A DNA stretch of 64,000 nucleotides from Paralichthys olivaceus (lineage: Eukaryota; Chordata; Actinopteri; Pleuronectiformes; Paralichthyidae). This document shows, piece after piece, positions 39,704-52,460 of the stretch. Both the position numbers and the translations under genes were made by a program. The stretch is from contig NC_091111.1 of the NCBI RefSeq assembly GCF_024713975.1, positions 13,393,001 through 13,457,000 on the forward strand, read 5' to 3'. The notes beneath the pieces were generated by a model. The model did not search any database and was not told where the DNA came from. It worked only from the letters and a program-made list of their open reading frames with translations. Position 1 is the stretch's first letter. Each line of letters begins with the position of its first letter.

Positions 39704-41171
39704 ATGGCCGAGAACAACACAAATCTCTTTCTGGAAATACTTCAGTCTTTTGATGCGGGTGAGTTTTTTCTAATTTCCTCTCTCTCTTCGCTGGTCTTTT
39801 TCATGTGGTCTCTGTGATTGGCACCAATGTTCTCACAGGAATTTATGCTTTAATCACCCCTGGAATAGATATAATATGAGGGTATGTCTTCCTTTTAGAA
39901 AGCAGTTTATCAAACAAATTAGAATATTCAAAGAAACTTTTCTTCCATTTCCAAAAAACGCTCAGTCAAACTCTACGAGGTTCTGTTATGTTGTCTGAGT
40001 GTTTTTTCCTAAATGTTATTTCCAGATGACTTTTGACCAGTGTCTGCTTTCCTCTTCCTCGAGTCACAGAGAAGCTGCTGTGGAAATGTGGCCTGATACT
40101 AAAACCGGTGAAGTCTTTTTAACAGTGAACTGTATTGAAAAGGAAATTGATTTATTTTCCCTGGCACAAGTCCAACAGGATTTGTCTTAGCCTATGTTGA
40201 GAATACCGCTTCCAAGGCAAGAAGCAATAAGCAGAAGTCTGTTCCCTTTTTTGTGGGAAAGAAATGCAATCAGCTTGTTGTCTCTGAAGGACTTGCTCTG
40301 GTACACTTGAAAGAAGAAAACCTGTTATTACTTTGTCAAGACACACCAACTCATAAGAAACTGCTGGCAAAACTCCATTTGTAACAAACAGATGTTTTTT
40401 GTAATCTTGGTGAGGCCATAGATTCTAATTTAAACTCCTTCCATTCCCAGGAGTGATAAAAAAAAACTACTGTTATTAAGTTTGAAGTGCATTTAGATGT
40501 GCTGACCTACTTTTAACCTCTTGTAAAGGTAATGGGGTGAAAGAGACGTAAAGCAAAATGTGTAGAACTAAAGAATTTGGAGGATGTTTGTGAAATACCA
40601 GGAACATGTTTCTCTCTCCACAGTCCCTCTGATAATAGCCTTCTGCGTGTCCATGGCGGTGGGCCTGGTTTTGGGGGCCCTGGTTTACGTGATCTTGACC
40701 TGGATGTCCCGCCGCAGAGCAGGCTCTGCCAGCATCACCCGCCGCCCCCCTCGTCAATCACGCACCAGCTCACGCAACCGCCCCGGCTTTAACCGCAACA
40801 GCAGCTACGACCGGCGCAGCAACAACAGCTTGGTCAGCGCCGCTTTCAGCTTCCACCGGCAGACGTCCTCCCCGGATCACTTCGACCCACTGGGGCACAA
40901 ATCCAGCTTCAGGGCCTCCACTTTCCACCCGCTGCTCCAATGCAGCCAAATCGCAAGGGAGGCAGAGGAGGGAAGTCAGACCACGCTGCCTCGAACCCCG
41001 ACTCTGACCTCGACGACCGGATCGGCTCACACCTCGACCCAGGCAGCTGCCACCCCACCTAGACCTGAGTCGTTTTGGGGGAACAATGGTGTGAGGGGTC
41101 TGCAGGCGACACAGACCCCACCTCCGGCTTATGAGAGCATTATCAGAGCCTATCAGGAGACATGCACCTGA
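39704..41171 (+). CDS. myct1: myct1 (myc target 1), two coding exons
   Basis: MYCT1 is a small single-pass membrane protein, in mammals expressed mainly in endothelial and haematopoietic cells; its molecular role is not well settled. Exons 39704-39758 and 40624-41171 join G|TC to give 200 aa starting MAENNTNLFLEILQSFDA. A hydrophobic membrane segment follows at residues about 19-44 (PLIIAFCVSMAVGLVLGALV), then an Arg-rich SRRRAG stretch. The conserved SSFRASTFHPLLQC block and a C-terminal PPPAYESIIRAY tail match human MYCT1. Its position beside syne1 matches human 6q25. The human protein has an alternative longer N-terminus not seen here. The ATG at 39704 is preceded by a purine at -3. Confidence 0.9.
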
Positions 41172-41568
41172 GGAGGAGGAGAGGGAGGACCAGCCTGACA
41201 CTAAATGAAGGAGGTGAAAAATGGATTCACGAATGATACTGGAATTAAGCTGTCTTGATTTATGTGACCAGGTGGAGCTGGGCGGAGTGAACATTAAGGA
41301 AGTCATGGTCAATGGAGTGTCAACAACAATCTGCAGCAACAATCAGCTTTGGTTAGTTACTAATATATATCTGCTGTCGACAAAAGCATACTTGAGTGTC
41401 AGCATTCAATACGGATTCTTTTCAATTTGAAAATCATTGTTTGACACTTTCACGGTATATGCTTGCACAGGATCTTTGTTTAGTGTCGACCAGGAAAATC
41501 TACATCCATGATGCAAGGCAAGATTTTTCCCTGCTGATCATAGAATAACTATGCAAGAGAGAGAGATA

Positions 41569-41571
<3 letters not shown>

Positions 41572-41662
<91 letters not shown>

Positions 41663-41980
41663 CTGAGAGGAAGACGAGTATTTGTGTGCGGTTAGTAAAT
41701 TTTGTGTGTTTCATTGTTGTATCCAAACAAAACCTAGTGGAGACAGCTTTAATTGCTGGGTGTGTGTGTCATTTAAAATACTTCAATGTGTGTTTTGAGA
41801 ACAGTGTGTGTGTGTTTGTGTGTGCGTGTGTGTGTGTGTGTGTCATTTAAAATACTTCAATGTGTGTTTCGAGAACAGTGTGTGTGTGTGTGTGTGTGTC
41901 ATTTAAAATACTTCAATGTGTGCTTGCATGAACAGTGTGTGTGTGTGTGTGTAAAATACTTCAATGTGTGTTTGCATGAA

Positions 41981-42026
<46 letters not shown>
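41572..42026. repeat. GT microsatellite followed by a compound array with a repeated ~35-nt core
   Basis: A pure GT run (41572-41660) is followed by four copies of a core 'atttaaaatacttcaatgtg' + 'tgttttgagaacag' (starting near 41770, 41845, 41901 and 41951), each separated by a GT run of different length. The array ends in another GT run at 42026. Confidence 0.85.
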
Positions 42027-42029
<3 letters not shown>

Positions 42030-43903
42030 ATCATGAGAGTGAGACAGAAAAGAGGGCATTAGTTGAAAGACGTTTTACAATGTTATATATGTTTGATTGC
42101 CATTTACTGAACTCTGCTTTTAAGTTAATGTAATAAAAAACAAGAATCCACACGTGACAACTGTGTTTTTCCAAACAAAGCTGGGAGGGCGTTTGCTAGC
42201 ACTAACAAAGCAGCGCCCCGGGGTCTGTTCGAGGAAGCAAGTTCAACATACCCAGGATATCTTTTTGTTATCTGGCTTCACTAAAAAAAAAGAAAAGAAA
42301 AAGTAATGTCCGACTCTTTCTGCTGCCAAGAGGAGAGAAGAGAAGGAAAAATGTTATGACTGATGAGGTCAACCTGACCGTCAAGTTCATTTAAAATCAT
42401 GGGATTTATCAGAGTGTGGATACATTTTCTAACATAAGTCAACAGAGTTTAAGGTTTAGTTTTCATTCCTGTTTATCTCCTTGTGTTGTTCTGAGCAGCT
42501 GTGATTGAATAAATGTGTAAAAACATTAACGTTACAGGAAATTCTGTGTGGAATGTTTGTTCAGTTCAGTTAAAATGCTGATATAATTATTCTCATGTAT
42601 TTGTAGTAATATATTCATCCTCCATTTGAGAGTTGAGATGTTTCAAAAGTAGACACAGAGTGGATACATGGAAAGTCTGGATCTATAATAATACTTTTTA
42701 ATGTTCCTGTAGGAAGATTAACTCAACGTTCTAACTGGTCAGTTGTTGGGTTATTAACAAGTTTTCACAAGTCACAGTTTAAGAGGTCAAATAAAAGAAA
42801 CCATAGCGATTTAACTCTGAAATAATCCTGAAGACACCTCACTTCCACAAATCCTGCTTCATATAGTACAGGCCTAGTTACACCAGTCATCCAAATAAAT
42901 ACTACCTTTGAATAAAACAGAAATAAAAAAGAAAAGCTTTGTTGTCGTTGTACAAAAGAAAGCAATAAAACAAAACTAGAGGTGGTACTTCTGAAAAACT
43001 CCAAATTAATATTAAAAAGATTAAATCTGATGAAAGAAACAAACCAATACATTCACAACCAGTGAATAAGAGACTAATAAATACATTAACATGGTCAGAG
43101 GCTGTCATGTTTTAACTTTTCCACTTCTGACATTGTGATGTTGTCCATTAGTGGAAATAAGTGAAAATACACAGGAAACACCACATCCTACATTATATCT
43201 ATTATATTTCTGCAAGATGGTCGTGTTGAACTGTTTGATGCAACGCACGTGTTGTATATAATTCCCTCTGACCGCTTTAAGCACACACATTATCTGCTCA
43301 TGTCCAGTCTGACCACCACAGAAAACTTCTGAATTAATCATTTGTCGATGGTTCAGCGTCGGTTTCGATGGATGACGTATTATTTGTGGGACAGGTCTGA
43401 GCGCAGCAGGGGCAGATAATCACTGGAGTCCTCTTCAACAACACTGTCACTCCACAAAACAAGGTAACGCCGCTGCGCCTCCAGGAAAATGAACCCGCAG
43501 GATGAGTGTGACAGGGTCGGGCAGCCGGGGACGTTAGCAAGAAGCTAAACTTGAACCGAGGCAGTTGGTGGTTGAATGCTAACGTAGCTTCGTGTTTACT
43601 GTTGGTGTTCGGGGTCGAGGGTGTCACAGCTCCCGGGTTCACAGCAACACATTGTTGGATGATGACGAGCTTTGACTGGAAGTCCAGAAAAAAACACGAC
43701 ACCGGGCTTAGTTACCCCGAGATAGCATCGGCAAGCTAAGTTAGCTAACGTTAGCCAGAGGTTTTCATGAAAGAGGAAGGCTAGCTTGTTAACTGCACTT
43801 TAAATGTTTGACTCTAGTTGGTCACATGTCAGTAGTGTTGTGCGATTATTTACTCATTGCACTACCTCTGCAGATCTGCGTCGTGTGACTTGAATATACG
43901 TGC

Positions 43904-43930
43904 TTATTATTATTATTATTATTATTATTA
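43904..43930. repeat. ATT trinucleotide repeat
   Basis: Nine TTA/ATT units, 120 bp upstream of the serac1 start codon. Confidence 0.95.
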
Positions 43931-44050
43931 AATTAGCATTAGCTTAAATGCTGTTCACCACACGTTATTGCTAGTGTGCAGTTAGCCAGTGTTGGACAGT
44001 GGTTGTTCTGATGAACCGAACTTTCCGTGGCTGGTTCGTGCAGGGGGAGG

Positions 44051-47000
44051 ATGTCTGCAGCGGCTCTACGTCTGATCCGCTGCCGGAAACTGAGCACAGC
44101 TGGGCCCGGAGTCAAGAGAGCGATCCAGTGGAGAGATTTAAGTGAGTCAATGGAGCTGGATTTGATTGAATTTAACTCTTAATATCGACTGCAGCTATCT
44201 CGTAAATCGAATTGCTATAAATACATTGCTTCAGTCTGCTTGGTTAATTCAGATTTCTTCCTGTTTGAATGCAGGGAAGGTTGCTAAAGTAACTGGAGCG
44301 GTCGTTTTAGGGTAAGGTGCTTTTAATACTTTAATACTGATGTGTGCAGTTTGAGTCAAAGATCATAAATGTGCTTCCACTGGTCCGTCATCTCCCTGCA
44401 GGGGCTGTCTTTTTATTACATACGAGGTCGTAGCCCTGGACAAGGCCGTGACCATCGACACGAGTGCAATTTATAAAGAGAAGTACAAGTCCTACATTTA
44501 TCTGAGAGCCTCGCCCACAGATGAGAAGGAGAATCTCGCTGCAGGTAATATATAGTCTTAATTCAGTCACTTTAAACACCTTACGAGACTGACAACAACA
44601 ATACCATGTTGAAATGTTTATCTAGTTTAGATTTATTGGCCAGATGTTTGGCAGCTGGTAAATATGCTGAGTGGCTTCATGTCTTGTATGAGCAAGTTTG
44701 TCGTGTCCAGGTGTCCAGTGACATCTGCAATCATTACTTCCCATCTTTCCTTCCTTCTGCGCTCTACTATCTTTCCTGTCGGAATATTTAGGTCAATCTG
44801 TTGACTGATCTCCCTTCCAATAGTCAAGGTTCACTTACGTAATGGTACAAACACCAACCAAGTATATACTCTGATTGCTATTGTAATCATTTGCTAGCTA
44901 GGTGGTTTAAATGTAACTCTGATTTGGTTCTTATCTTTTCCCATTGTGTTTATGTTTCAGGGCTTACAAACAAAGCCAGGAGGGAGCTTCATAAAGCAGC
45001 ACGGCGGTTTCTGGAAATATCCTCTAGACTCTTGCTGCGTTCCCTAGATGGTAAGAAACCAAAGTGGACTTCATACCACTTCACGTGGAAATCTAAATGT
45101 CCACAATGAGAAATCATGATTCTTACCGCTGATTTAAAAACAGATTTTTTTACTTTTTGAAGCACACATTTTCAATCTCAGAAAACTACAGTTACCCTCC
45201 CATGTTCATGTGGAGTGAAGGAGGAGAACAAAGGAAACACCTGCCTTCCACATGCACATCCTGTTTTTCAAAGTCACATACTTGTGTATATTCTGCAACT
45301 GATTGTTATGTGCCACTTATATTAACTCAATAATTAGCACTTCCTCCCAAAATAATATCCCAATGAGATCTCTAATAAATTCACTTTTGATGTTTTAAAA
45401 TGAACAGCTGCCAAACTGATGACGCAAGGTTTGTAACTTCCTAGCTGAAGGTGGTATTGTAGACCTGATAGTGAATCAGTGTAGACAGAGTTTGAGAGTG
45501 CGTAGAAATGTCTGTAAATATGTCTCCTCTCTGTTTTCTAAGTGTTCTATGAGTTTGTTCTTTGTTTTTTAGAGCACTTTAGCCATGTAGATGCAGACCC
45601 ACATGAGGTGGCATTATGGGTCCTGTTGAAGAGGACACAGTCGGCCAATAAAGCCATCAGACAACAGGCTGTGCAGGAGCTTGCAGATAATCACAACTGG
45701 CATGGTAAAATAAGTAAAGATTGCATCATATCATGTCAATACAACAAGTGAAAGAAGAAGGGATTAGTTTACACCTATTGTTAATATTGCAGACTACCAG
45801 TATCGTACAGCAGCCCAGGTTATAGACCAGCGAACAGCAGTGGGCCTGGCCCGGACTCCTCAGGTAGACCTGAGATTCTTCCTGCCCCCGCCTGTGCTAC
45901 CTCATCTGGAAGATGTATGTATCTTAGGTAAACTACAAGCCTACATATTCTTTTCCTCAGCTTTACCTCACACAAACCGTTGCTAACATCTTCACAGGGT
46001 TGTTCGGCAGAGGATGGACTGAGGCAGCTGCTGGCGTCTCTGCCTCTATCTGAGGTGGACAAATGTGTTCAGTACTTCACTTCACTGGCCCTAAGAGAGA
46101 GCACTCAGTCCTTGGCTGCGCAGCGGGTAATCCTGACTGATGGATGCACACATGAACTCATTTCTGAAGTCTTTAAGAAGTTGAAATTGAAAACAGTGAG
46201 GCTCACTGTTATACTCAAATATGCTCAAATCTATCACAAACACCTGTGCTCTCCCGTGTTGCAGGGTGGTCTTTGGTGTTTTGGTGGCAACGGGCTCCCC
46301 TACGCCCAGAGCCTCACCTCTGTCCCCTCAGAGAAGGTAGAATCCTTCTGTCTACAAGCACTGGTACAGCATTCAAAGGTAATGACATCGTAAATACATC
46401 ATAGAACGACATTCTACTATCAGTTGTGTTGTTCTGCACTCACAACTTTAAAGTTCTTCTAGTAAAAGCTATTTCCAGCACAGTAAACTCTTTCTTTTAG
46501 TTCAGTTAATTCATGACTGGAGTGTCTGCAGGGAAGTATTTAAAATGACAATCACACTGGACACAATGTTCTTAAAATGGCATGACCTCATTATCATCAG
46601 CTTATGTTGACCGAAGTTTAACAACCAGCTCAGTGAGTCAACTCATGTTGAGAATGTGATTGATGGTGTAAGTAACAATAAAATGCTTTTCTGGTTTTTC
46701 CCTTTCCCTTAGTCACATTTCCTTTTGTGTGTGTAAAAGGTCTGATAAGTTATAAAGGCTGCTCCTAAAGTGAATCAAACACCTCTTCTCCATTGCTCTC
46801 TCCCCAGACAGAAACAGGATAAGTGAATAACTGTTCAGAACTTACTGAAGCATGGGTTTCTTGTTCACAGGTCCAGAGCCACTGTGACCACATAGTCGCC
46901 AACGGGGGCTTGCAGCTCCTCCAGAGGGTTTATCAGCTCCGTAGTGACTCCCTGAAGATTCAGAGGAACATCGTTCGAATCATTGGAAACTTGGCGCTCA

Positions 47001-48993
47001 ATGAGAGTGTTCACCAGGCCATAGCCCAGTCTGGTGAGTCTGTAAATTATCAGATTATTTAGAGGGTTCCGCTCATGTGCAGTCTTGGACTGGGTGTACT
47101 AACACCCCCTTTGGATGTGCCTCATTCATTGTGTATATTTGTTCTTTTTTGTCTCTAATTTTTTATTTTAAAACTCTCTGTCCAAATTGTAACAGCTTTT
47201 TTACCCACCTCCAGGCTGGGTGTCTGTCCTGGCTGAGATGATGCACTCTCCTCACGTCATGCAGGCGTCTCATGCAGCTCGCGCTCTGGCCAACTTAGAT
47301 AGAGAGACTGTAAGAGAGAAATACCAAGATGGCGTCTACATCCTCCATCCACAAACACGTGGCAAGTAGGAAAACAATTAGTTCCTGTTGTCTCATAATT
47401 TTTTAGAATAAGTTTGATTTTATTTGACCTTTAAACCAACATTTGTGTTTGGTAATGTTTTCATTCACAGTCAGCCAATCAAAGCAGACGTGCTGTTCAT
47501 CCATGGGATTCTAGGGGCCGCTTTTAAGACGTGGAGGCAGAAGGACCGCAGTATGTCGGAGGAGGAGAAGGAGGCAGGAAGCTGGGATGATTACACTGAG
47601 TGCTGGCCAAAGGTAAGAGAATCCACTGAATTCTTCTAAGTATGTTAGGATCTCTATAACGTGTCTTCTCTTTTGTCTTATGTGAGGTCTCATTTGGAAT
47701 AATCCTTGAGGAAATGAATCATCTCACTGTGTTGGTGCGTTCTCTTGTTGACAGTCGTGGTTGGCTGCTGACTGTCCAAATCTGAGAGTCCTGTCAGTGG
47801 AATATGACAGTCACCTCAGTGACTGGATGGCCAAGTGTCCTGCTGAGAATCAGAGGTAAAGAATCCATAGTTTCTTTAAATTCCAACTGGTATTTAAGTA
47901 TTTAAATGTTGTTAAACAATTGTTAGCTTATTTTACTTAAAACACATAATATTGGATGTGCAAAATCCAAATTATTCATTATACACAATTCCAACAAGAA
48001 GCTATCTGAACATACTATTGATGCATTCCTCTCTCTCATCTCTTCAGGAAGTCTTTGGCCTGCAGAAGTCAAGAGCTGCTAAAGAAGTTAAAGCTAGCAG
48101 GAGTTGGAGAGAGGCCTGTGGTCTGGGTAGCCCACAGTATGGGAGGTATTTTAACAGACTTTCCCTTCTACAAGTTTATAAGATTTTAATTCACATCTCC
48201 TGAACACCACATTAGAAAGAATTGGTGTCTGGTTCTCTCTTCATCCATATCCTCTCGTGTTTTATTTTTCTGTTAGGATTACTCGTGAAGAAAATGCTGC
48301 TGGATGCCTCAGAGGACCCTGACATGCAGGGGCTGTTAAAAAACACCAAGGGCATTATGTTCTATAGTGTCCCTCACCATGGCACTTTCATGGCTGAATA
48401 CTCTGTCAATGTCAGATATCTCCTCTTTCCCTCTGTAGAAGTTCGAGAACTTTGTAAAGGTAAGTGAATACAGTTAATTCTGACCTCCAAGACTATTTGT
48501 GTTCAGTAGAAAATCTTCAACGTCTTTAATGTGAGTTGTTCATGTGTATAAAGACTCACCAGCTCTGCGGAACCTGAATGAGAACTTTTTGAACATGGCC
48601 AAAGAGAAGGAATTCAAGGTGCTGAGCTTTGCAGAGACGCTGCCAACAAACATTGGTCCAATGATCAAGATACTGGTGGTGCCGTCACAGTCAGCAAGTA
48701 TGTAACATTAATTCACAAGGGGAATGTAAAAGTCTATCTGTGGTGTATAGTTAATATATCGATGAATGAGCATAATGAGCATGAGTCTTGGAAGCTATAC
48801 ATCTGTCATTTTGTTTCTGTAGCTCTTACCTTGACGCTGCTCTGATTTGGTTCCAGATCTTGGCATCGGTGAGCTCATCGAGGTCGATGTAGATCATCTC
48901 AATATCTGCAAGCCAGAGAAGAAGGATTCATTCCTGTACAGACGCAGCCTCCAGTTTATCCAGGAAGCACTGCAGAGCTACATCAGCCACTGA
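44051..48993 (+). CDS. serac1: serac1 (serine active site containing 1), 16 coding exons
   Basis: SERAC1 is an alpha/beta-hydrolase-fold protein acting at mitochondria-ER contacts in phosphatidylglycerol remodelling and cholesterol trafficking; human loss causes MEGDEL syndrome. Exons: 44051-44141, 44275-44311, 44402-44544, 44961-45050, 45573-45704, 45793-45914, 45998-46126, 46265-46378, 46871-47033, 47215-47365, 47471-47612, 47755-47855, 48048-48145, 48277-48459, 48554-48697, 48857-48993. All are GT-AG and phase-consistent, giving 658 aa (human 654). The N-terminus is Arg-rich and lacks acidic residues at first ([13 protein letters not shown]), followed by a hydrophobic segment ([18 protein letters not shown]). 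A helical repeat region includes [13 protein letters not shown] and [10 protein letters not shown]. The hydrolase domain starts near ADVLFIHG, has the nucleophile motif HSMGG with Ser about residue 502, and continues with SVPHHG. The gene spans under 5 kb. Confidence 0.95.
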
Positions 48994-51105
48994 CTGAAAC
49001 AGTGTGAACACTGATATTACCTACAGTATACTTGAAATGGGGGAGAGCACTCACACTCACCAACACCCCAAACCAAATGGAAACATAACTGCCTCCCCTC
49101 ATTGTTGCACATTAAAACGGACTCCTTTGATCTTGGTATAATTAGGAAAATGAAAACTATTTTACACAATGATGGCTATAAAGAGTTGTGATGATAGTTT
49201 ACTGTTTTATCCTCCTCGTGGATTGATCTGTCTCAATAATAAGTCAGATGAATTCTAAAGATCTGTTTGAATTTTTAAAAGGAATTTAAAATGTTAGTTC
49301 AGATAGCTAATTTTTTCTGGCTTTGTTTTTTTAATTAATCTAAATCTCAGCAGTTAAACTTTACTTTACACTGACGTGTCTTTGCCACTAATGCTCATTT
49401 TTGACTGGAGCAATGGTTTAGGATTTTATTTTTATATTTATATTTTATCATAACTGCAGTGTGAGAGTTATATTTTGTGCCAAAACATATTCCTCACTGA
49501 GCCTTACCTGAAATTGACCTGTATGCATATTAGTTCAGGATGTTTTGTTTATTTTCATGGGACAAATCAAACAGTTGGTTTTTTTTAATCTCCATGTGTT
49601 TGTATTCCAAACTGCCATCAGCAATACAGACAATGATTACATGCATAAAGTTGGAGGCTTTTTTTTGACTCTGTTACACACTGTGTTGCACTGCTTCATT
49701 TTCTTCTCAAAGCTGCTTTATACTGCACATCTCAATATATTAATTTATGTTTCTACGTTATAAGCACCAAATCATATCACATTCTTACTAAAAATGCTGG
49801 TTATATACCAGCATTTTTTGGTGTGTTAGTTTATTGTGGGAAATGTAAATTATTGAGCAGGACTGCTTTATGGTAGTATATACACATCAGTGTGATGCTG
49901 TACCTTTATTTGATTCACTAGTTTAGTCCAAAAGTAAATGTACTGTATTTATACAACACTTTTCTATTCTTATCAAACACTCAACGTGCCTTACAGTAGA
50001 TCCACTTTCACCCATACACACACAATCATACAGACCAACTATATGATGCGCTTTTTCTATCAAACGTTCAAGAGTTATTTGGGGTTCAGTTTCTTCCCCA
50101 CACTTTGAAATGTAGACTAAATGAGCCCGGCATCAAACCATCCATCCGCTCTGCCTGCTGAGCCAAAGCGATTGATGTGAAATGTAACCCGATCAGGTTA
50201 CATCATCTATCTACAGCTTCACAATAGATGTTCACTAAGTTTACAACATGTCTTATGTGATGAAATGAAGATGTAAAATTACCATTGATCTGTTTAATTA
50301 TCTGCTGGGTGGGGCCTCCCTTTACTCTCAAAACAGCCTGCGTGTCTTTGTTGCTTGGATGCTACAAGATTAAAAATGTGCATATAAGACCTCAGCATGT
50401 TATTGCACCACCAGCAGCCTGGAGTGTGACCCAGGGCAGGTTGGGTCCACGGTTCCGAGTTGTTGACATTCAATTCTGACTCAACCTGCAGCCTCGGACC
50501 TCCACAGAAGTCAGAAGTCATCAGAGCTGATTCAGGTGAGCTGGTGTTCCTAATAAAGTGGAGGGTGGGCGGATACCTACGTGTACGCCACATGCGATTT
50601 TTTTTTTTGCAGAGCTGATGATTGTCCTTCGGCGCACACCGTACTTCAGCCCACAATGCTTTGCAAGTTAGTAGTAGCTAACAAGCAGCTAACAAGCTAA
50701 CGAAACACCGACTGGTCTGTTTTTCACTTCGTCTGTGGATCGTAATCAGGTCTGTTAATATTCATTAAAGTCTCAATCTATTCTGTATTTTAAAACCACT
50801 GTATCTAGCACACTTTCACTGGGGATACGTATTTAAGCTCTAACGCTAGTTAGCTAATAATGCTAAACACAAAGCCAGAAGTTATTTAAACAGTAGCAGT
50901 GTTAGCATGTTAAGAAACTAATATCATTGAAAAAGGCCCAGTATGAAATGTTCCGAGGTTTACTCTTTGGTTTATTTCTTGTGATTCACTTTGTATCGTT
51001 GGCTGTTGTTGCTTAAGCTACTCGTGTTTACAAGGAAGTCACTTGTCTTCACTGTGTTGCAGGTGTTGAGCATTTTAGCTTCTGGATTTCTCTGCACCTG
51101 CAAAC
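48994..51105. other. serac1 3' UTR and gtf2h5 5' region
   Basis: Left part: serac1 3' UTR, AT-rich, with the cleavage site not placed. Middle (49945-50170 and about 50300-50580): probable dispersed repeats. Right part: likely gtf2h5 promoter and non-coding first exon (about 50650-50750, donor candidate aatcag|gtctgt), with an acceptor at 51061-51062 leading to the coding exon. Confidence 0.5.
49945..50170. repeat. degenerate dispersed teleost repeat
   Basis: Contains in order 'tttatacaacacttttct', 'cgtgccttacag', 'ttcacccatacacacacaatc', 'tttggggttcagtttcttcc' and 'gctctgcctgctgagcc'. This order of blocks recurs in fish genomes as I recall it. The family is not assigned. A second possible element ends near 50560 with 'gttcctaataaagtgg'. 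Confidence 0.5.
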
Positions 51106-51411
51106 ATGGTCAACGTGCACAAAGGTGTTCTCATTGAATGGTAAGAGAATCTGTCCATCTGCCCAGAAATGTCACCAACCTACAACTCACTTTTCAAGTA
51201 ATATTCCCTCTCTTCTCTGTCACGTCTCAGTGATCCCGCCATGAAACAGTTCCTCCTCTACCTGGATGAAAAGATGGCTTTGGGGAAGAAGTTCATCCTC
51301 AAGGACCTGGACGACACACACGTGTTCATCCTGGCAGAGGTGGTTCAGATCCTCCAGGAAAGGGTCGGCGAGTTAATGGACCAGAACTCATTCCCCTTCA
51401 CGCAGAAATAA
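51106..51411 (+). CDS. gtf2h5: gtf2h5 (TFIIH subunit TTDA/p8)
   Basis: The smallest TFIIH core subunit; it stabilises the complex and stimulates XPB in nucleotide-excision repair. Exons 51106-51140 and 51231-51411 join TG|T to give exactly 71 aa, the family's usual length. The protein runs from [20 protein letters not shown] to QNSFPFTQK, with the conserved [12 protein letters not shown] and [10 protein letters not shown] blocks. The ATG is in good context (aacATGg). The polyadenylation signal AATAAA is at 51518-51523. A non-coding upstream exon is likely, because an acceptor (gttgcag) lies 43 bp before the ATG. Confidence 0.97.
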
Positions 51412-52198
51412 CACAACTGTCAGATCTTGGACTTTTGACTGTTTAAGCCTGGATTAAATAAGATGTGCAATGTTTTAAAAGGAGTCTCTTGTTTTTGTAA
51501 CATTTGTTATACGTTTGAATAAAATGTTCATTTTGCTCCTTGGTGTCACACTGGCTTACATCGTAGTGTCTTTGTTGTGTCCAATATCTATGTTGACAAC
51601 TTTTGTTTCTTGATAATGTACTAAACACAAACTAATATTACTTTACCTCCAACACATCATATATGGATGCAGTTATCTCTGTGTATTGGGAATATAGCAG
51701 GTGAAACAGCCCTGTTTGCTCAACAGTCACATTTACAGATTGCCAATCAGCCTTCAAAAATTGTTGAAAGTAAATAAACAATGAAATCCTTTCTTAAAAA
51801 ATGATCCATGGCACCAATAGTGTTTATTGTTAAACAGTTTAGAACACAGTGGAATTCACACTTGATAAGTAACAGTCAGGAAACAGTGAATAGGTGTCAT
51901 CACTTATTCCATCTGTGGAGGTTCATGTGAAACATACTGTGGGAGACGTCACGTGAGTAGACACGTGTATTAAAAACAAGAAACTGCTGGTTTATGTTGC
52001 GTTCACGTACACAATACATTTAAGCATTGTTAACAGAAGCAGGCTCCACATACTACGAAGCACACATCTCACAAATAGCCAGTTATGACTTTAAAGTAGG
52101 TTATAAATAAGCCACATGAATAATTGAACTTATACTCGCAGTTGCATTAACCATAAGTATTTAACGTTAGAACTATAACTGATATTTCAAGAAAAGCT
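51412..52198. other. gtf2h5 3' UTR and U2 copy A downstream flank
   Basis: Contains the gtf2h5 3' UTR and, from 51782, the left end of duplication unit A. No gene was recognised. Confidence 0.6.
51518..51523 (+). terminator. gtf2h5 polyadenylation signal
   Basis: AATAAA 107 bp downstream of the gtf2h5 stop codon, followed by a T-rich stretch. It is placed as expected for a short 3' UTR. Confidence 0.7.
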
Positions 52199-52217
52199 TC
52201 AGATACTTTCATTAAAC
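52199..52217 (-). terminator. 3'-box-like sequence of U2 copy A
   Basis: The minus strand reads GTTTAATGAAAGTATCTGA, starting 11 nt after the U2 3' end. It is a loose match to the snRNA 3'-end-processing box (GTTT...AAARNNAGA). Copy B lacks the AAAG part. Confidence 0.45.
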
Positions 52218-52227
52218 AGAGTGAGGG

Positions 52228-52415
52228 GGGTGCACCGTTCCTGGAGGTACTGCAATACCAGGTCGGTGCGTGGAGTGGACGGAGCAAGCCCCTATTCCAT
52301 CTCCCTATTCCAAAAATCAATTTAATATATGGTCCCCGGGTAGGGGACGTATCAGATATTAAACTGATAAGAACAGATACTACACTTGATCTTAGCCAAA
52401 AGGCCGAGAAGCGAT
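52228..52415 (-). ncRNA. rnu2: U2 spliceosomal snRNA, copy A
   Basis: The full 188-nt U2 sequence reads leftward from 52415. It begins ATCGCTTCTCGGCCTTTTGG and has an intact branch-point recognition segment (GTGTAGTATCTG), the Sm site GATTTTTGG, the GCTTGCTCCGTCCACTCC region, and the 3' end GGAACGGTGCACCC. U2 pairs with the intron branch point in the major spliceosome. At RNA position 150 this copy has C where copy B and, as I recall, human U2 have U. A PSE-like element lies 46-61 bp upstream and a 3'-box-like sequence 11 bp downstream, so the gene looks functional. Confidence 0.97.
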
Positions 52416-52460
52416 AACATTACTATAACTTCGGAGGGCTCCTGGTTCTCCTCACCGCTC

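Larger units (their letters stand above)
41172..44050. other. myct1 3' region and serac1 upstream region
   Basis: Likely myct1 3' UTR at the left, with possible polyadenylation signals AATAAA at 42132-42137 and 42508-42513. It is followed by very repetitive GT sequence and then the serac1 5' region. A possible 5'-UTR acceptor for serac1 (ggttcgtgcag) lies just before the ATG at 44051. No coding sequence was recognised. Confidence 0.55.

Noticed and set aside
43334-43702. 122-codon minus-strand ORF upstream of serac1
   Set aside because: No recognisable family. It lies in the probable serac1 5' region and lacks supporting splice signals.
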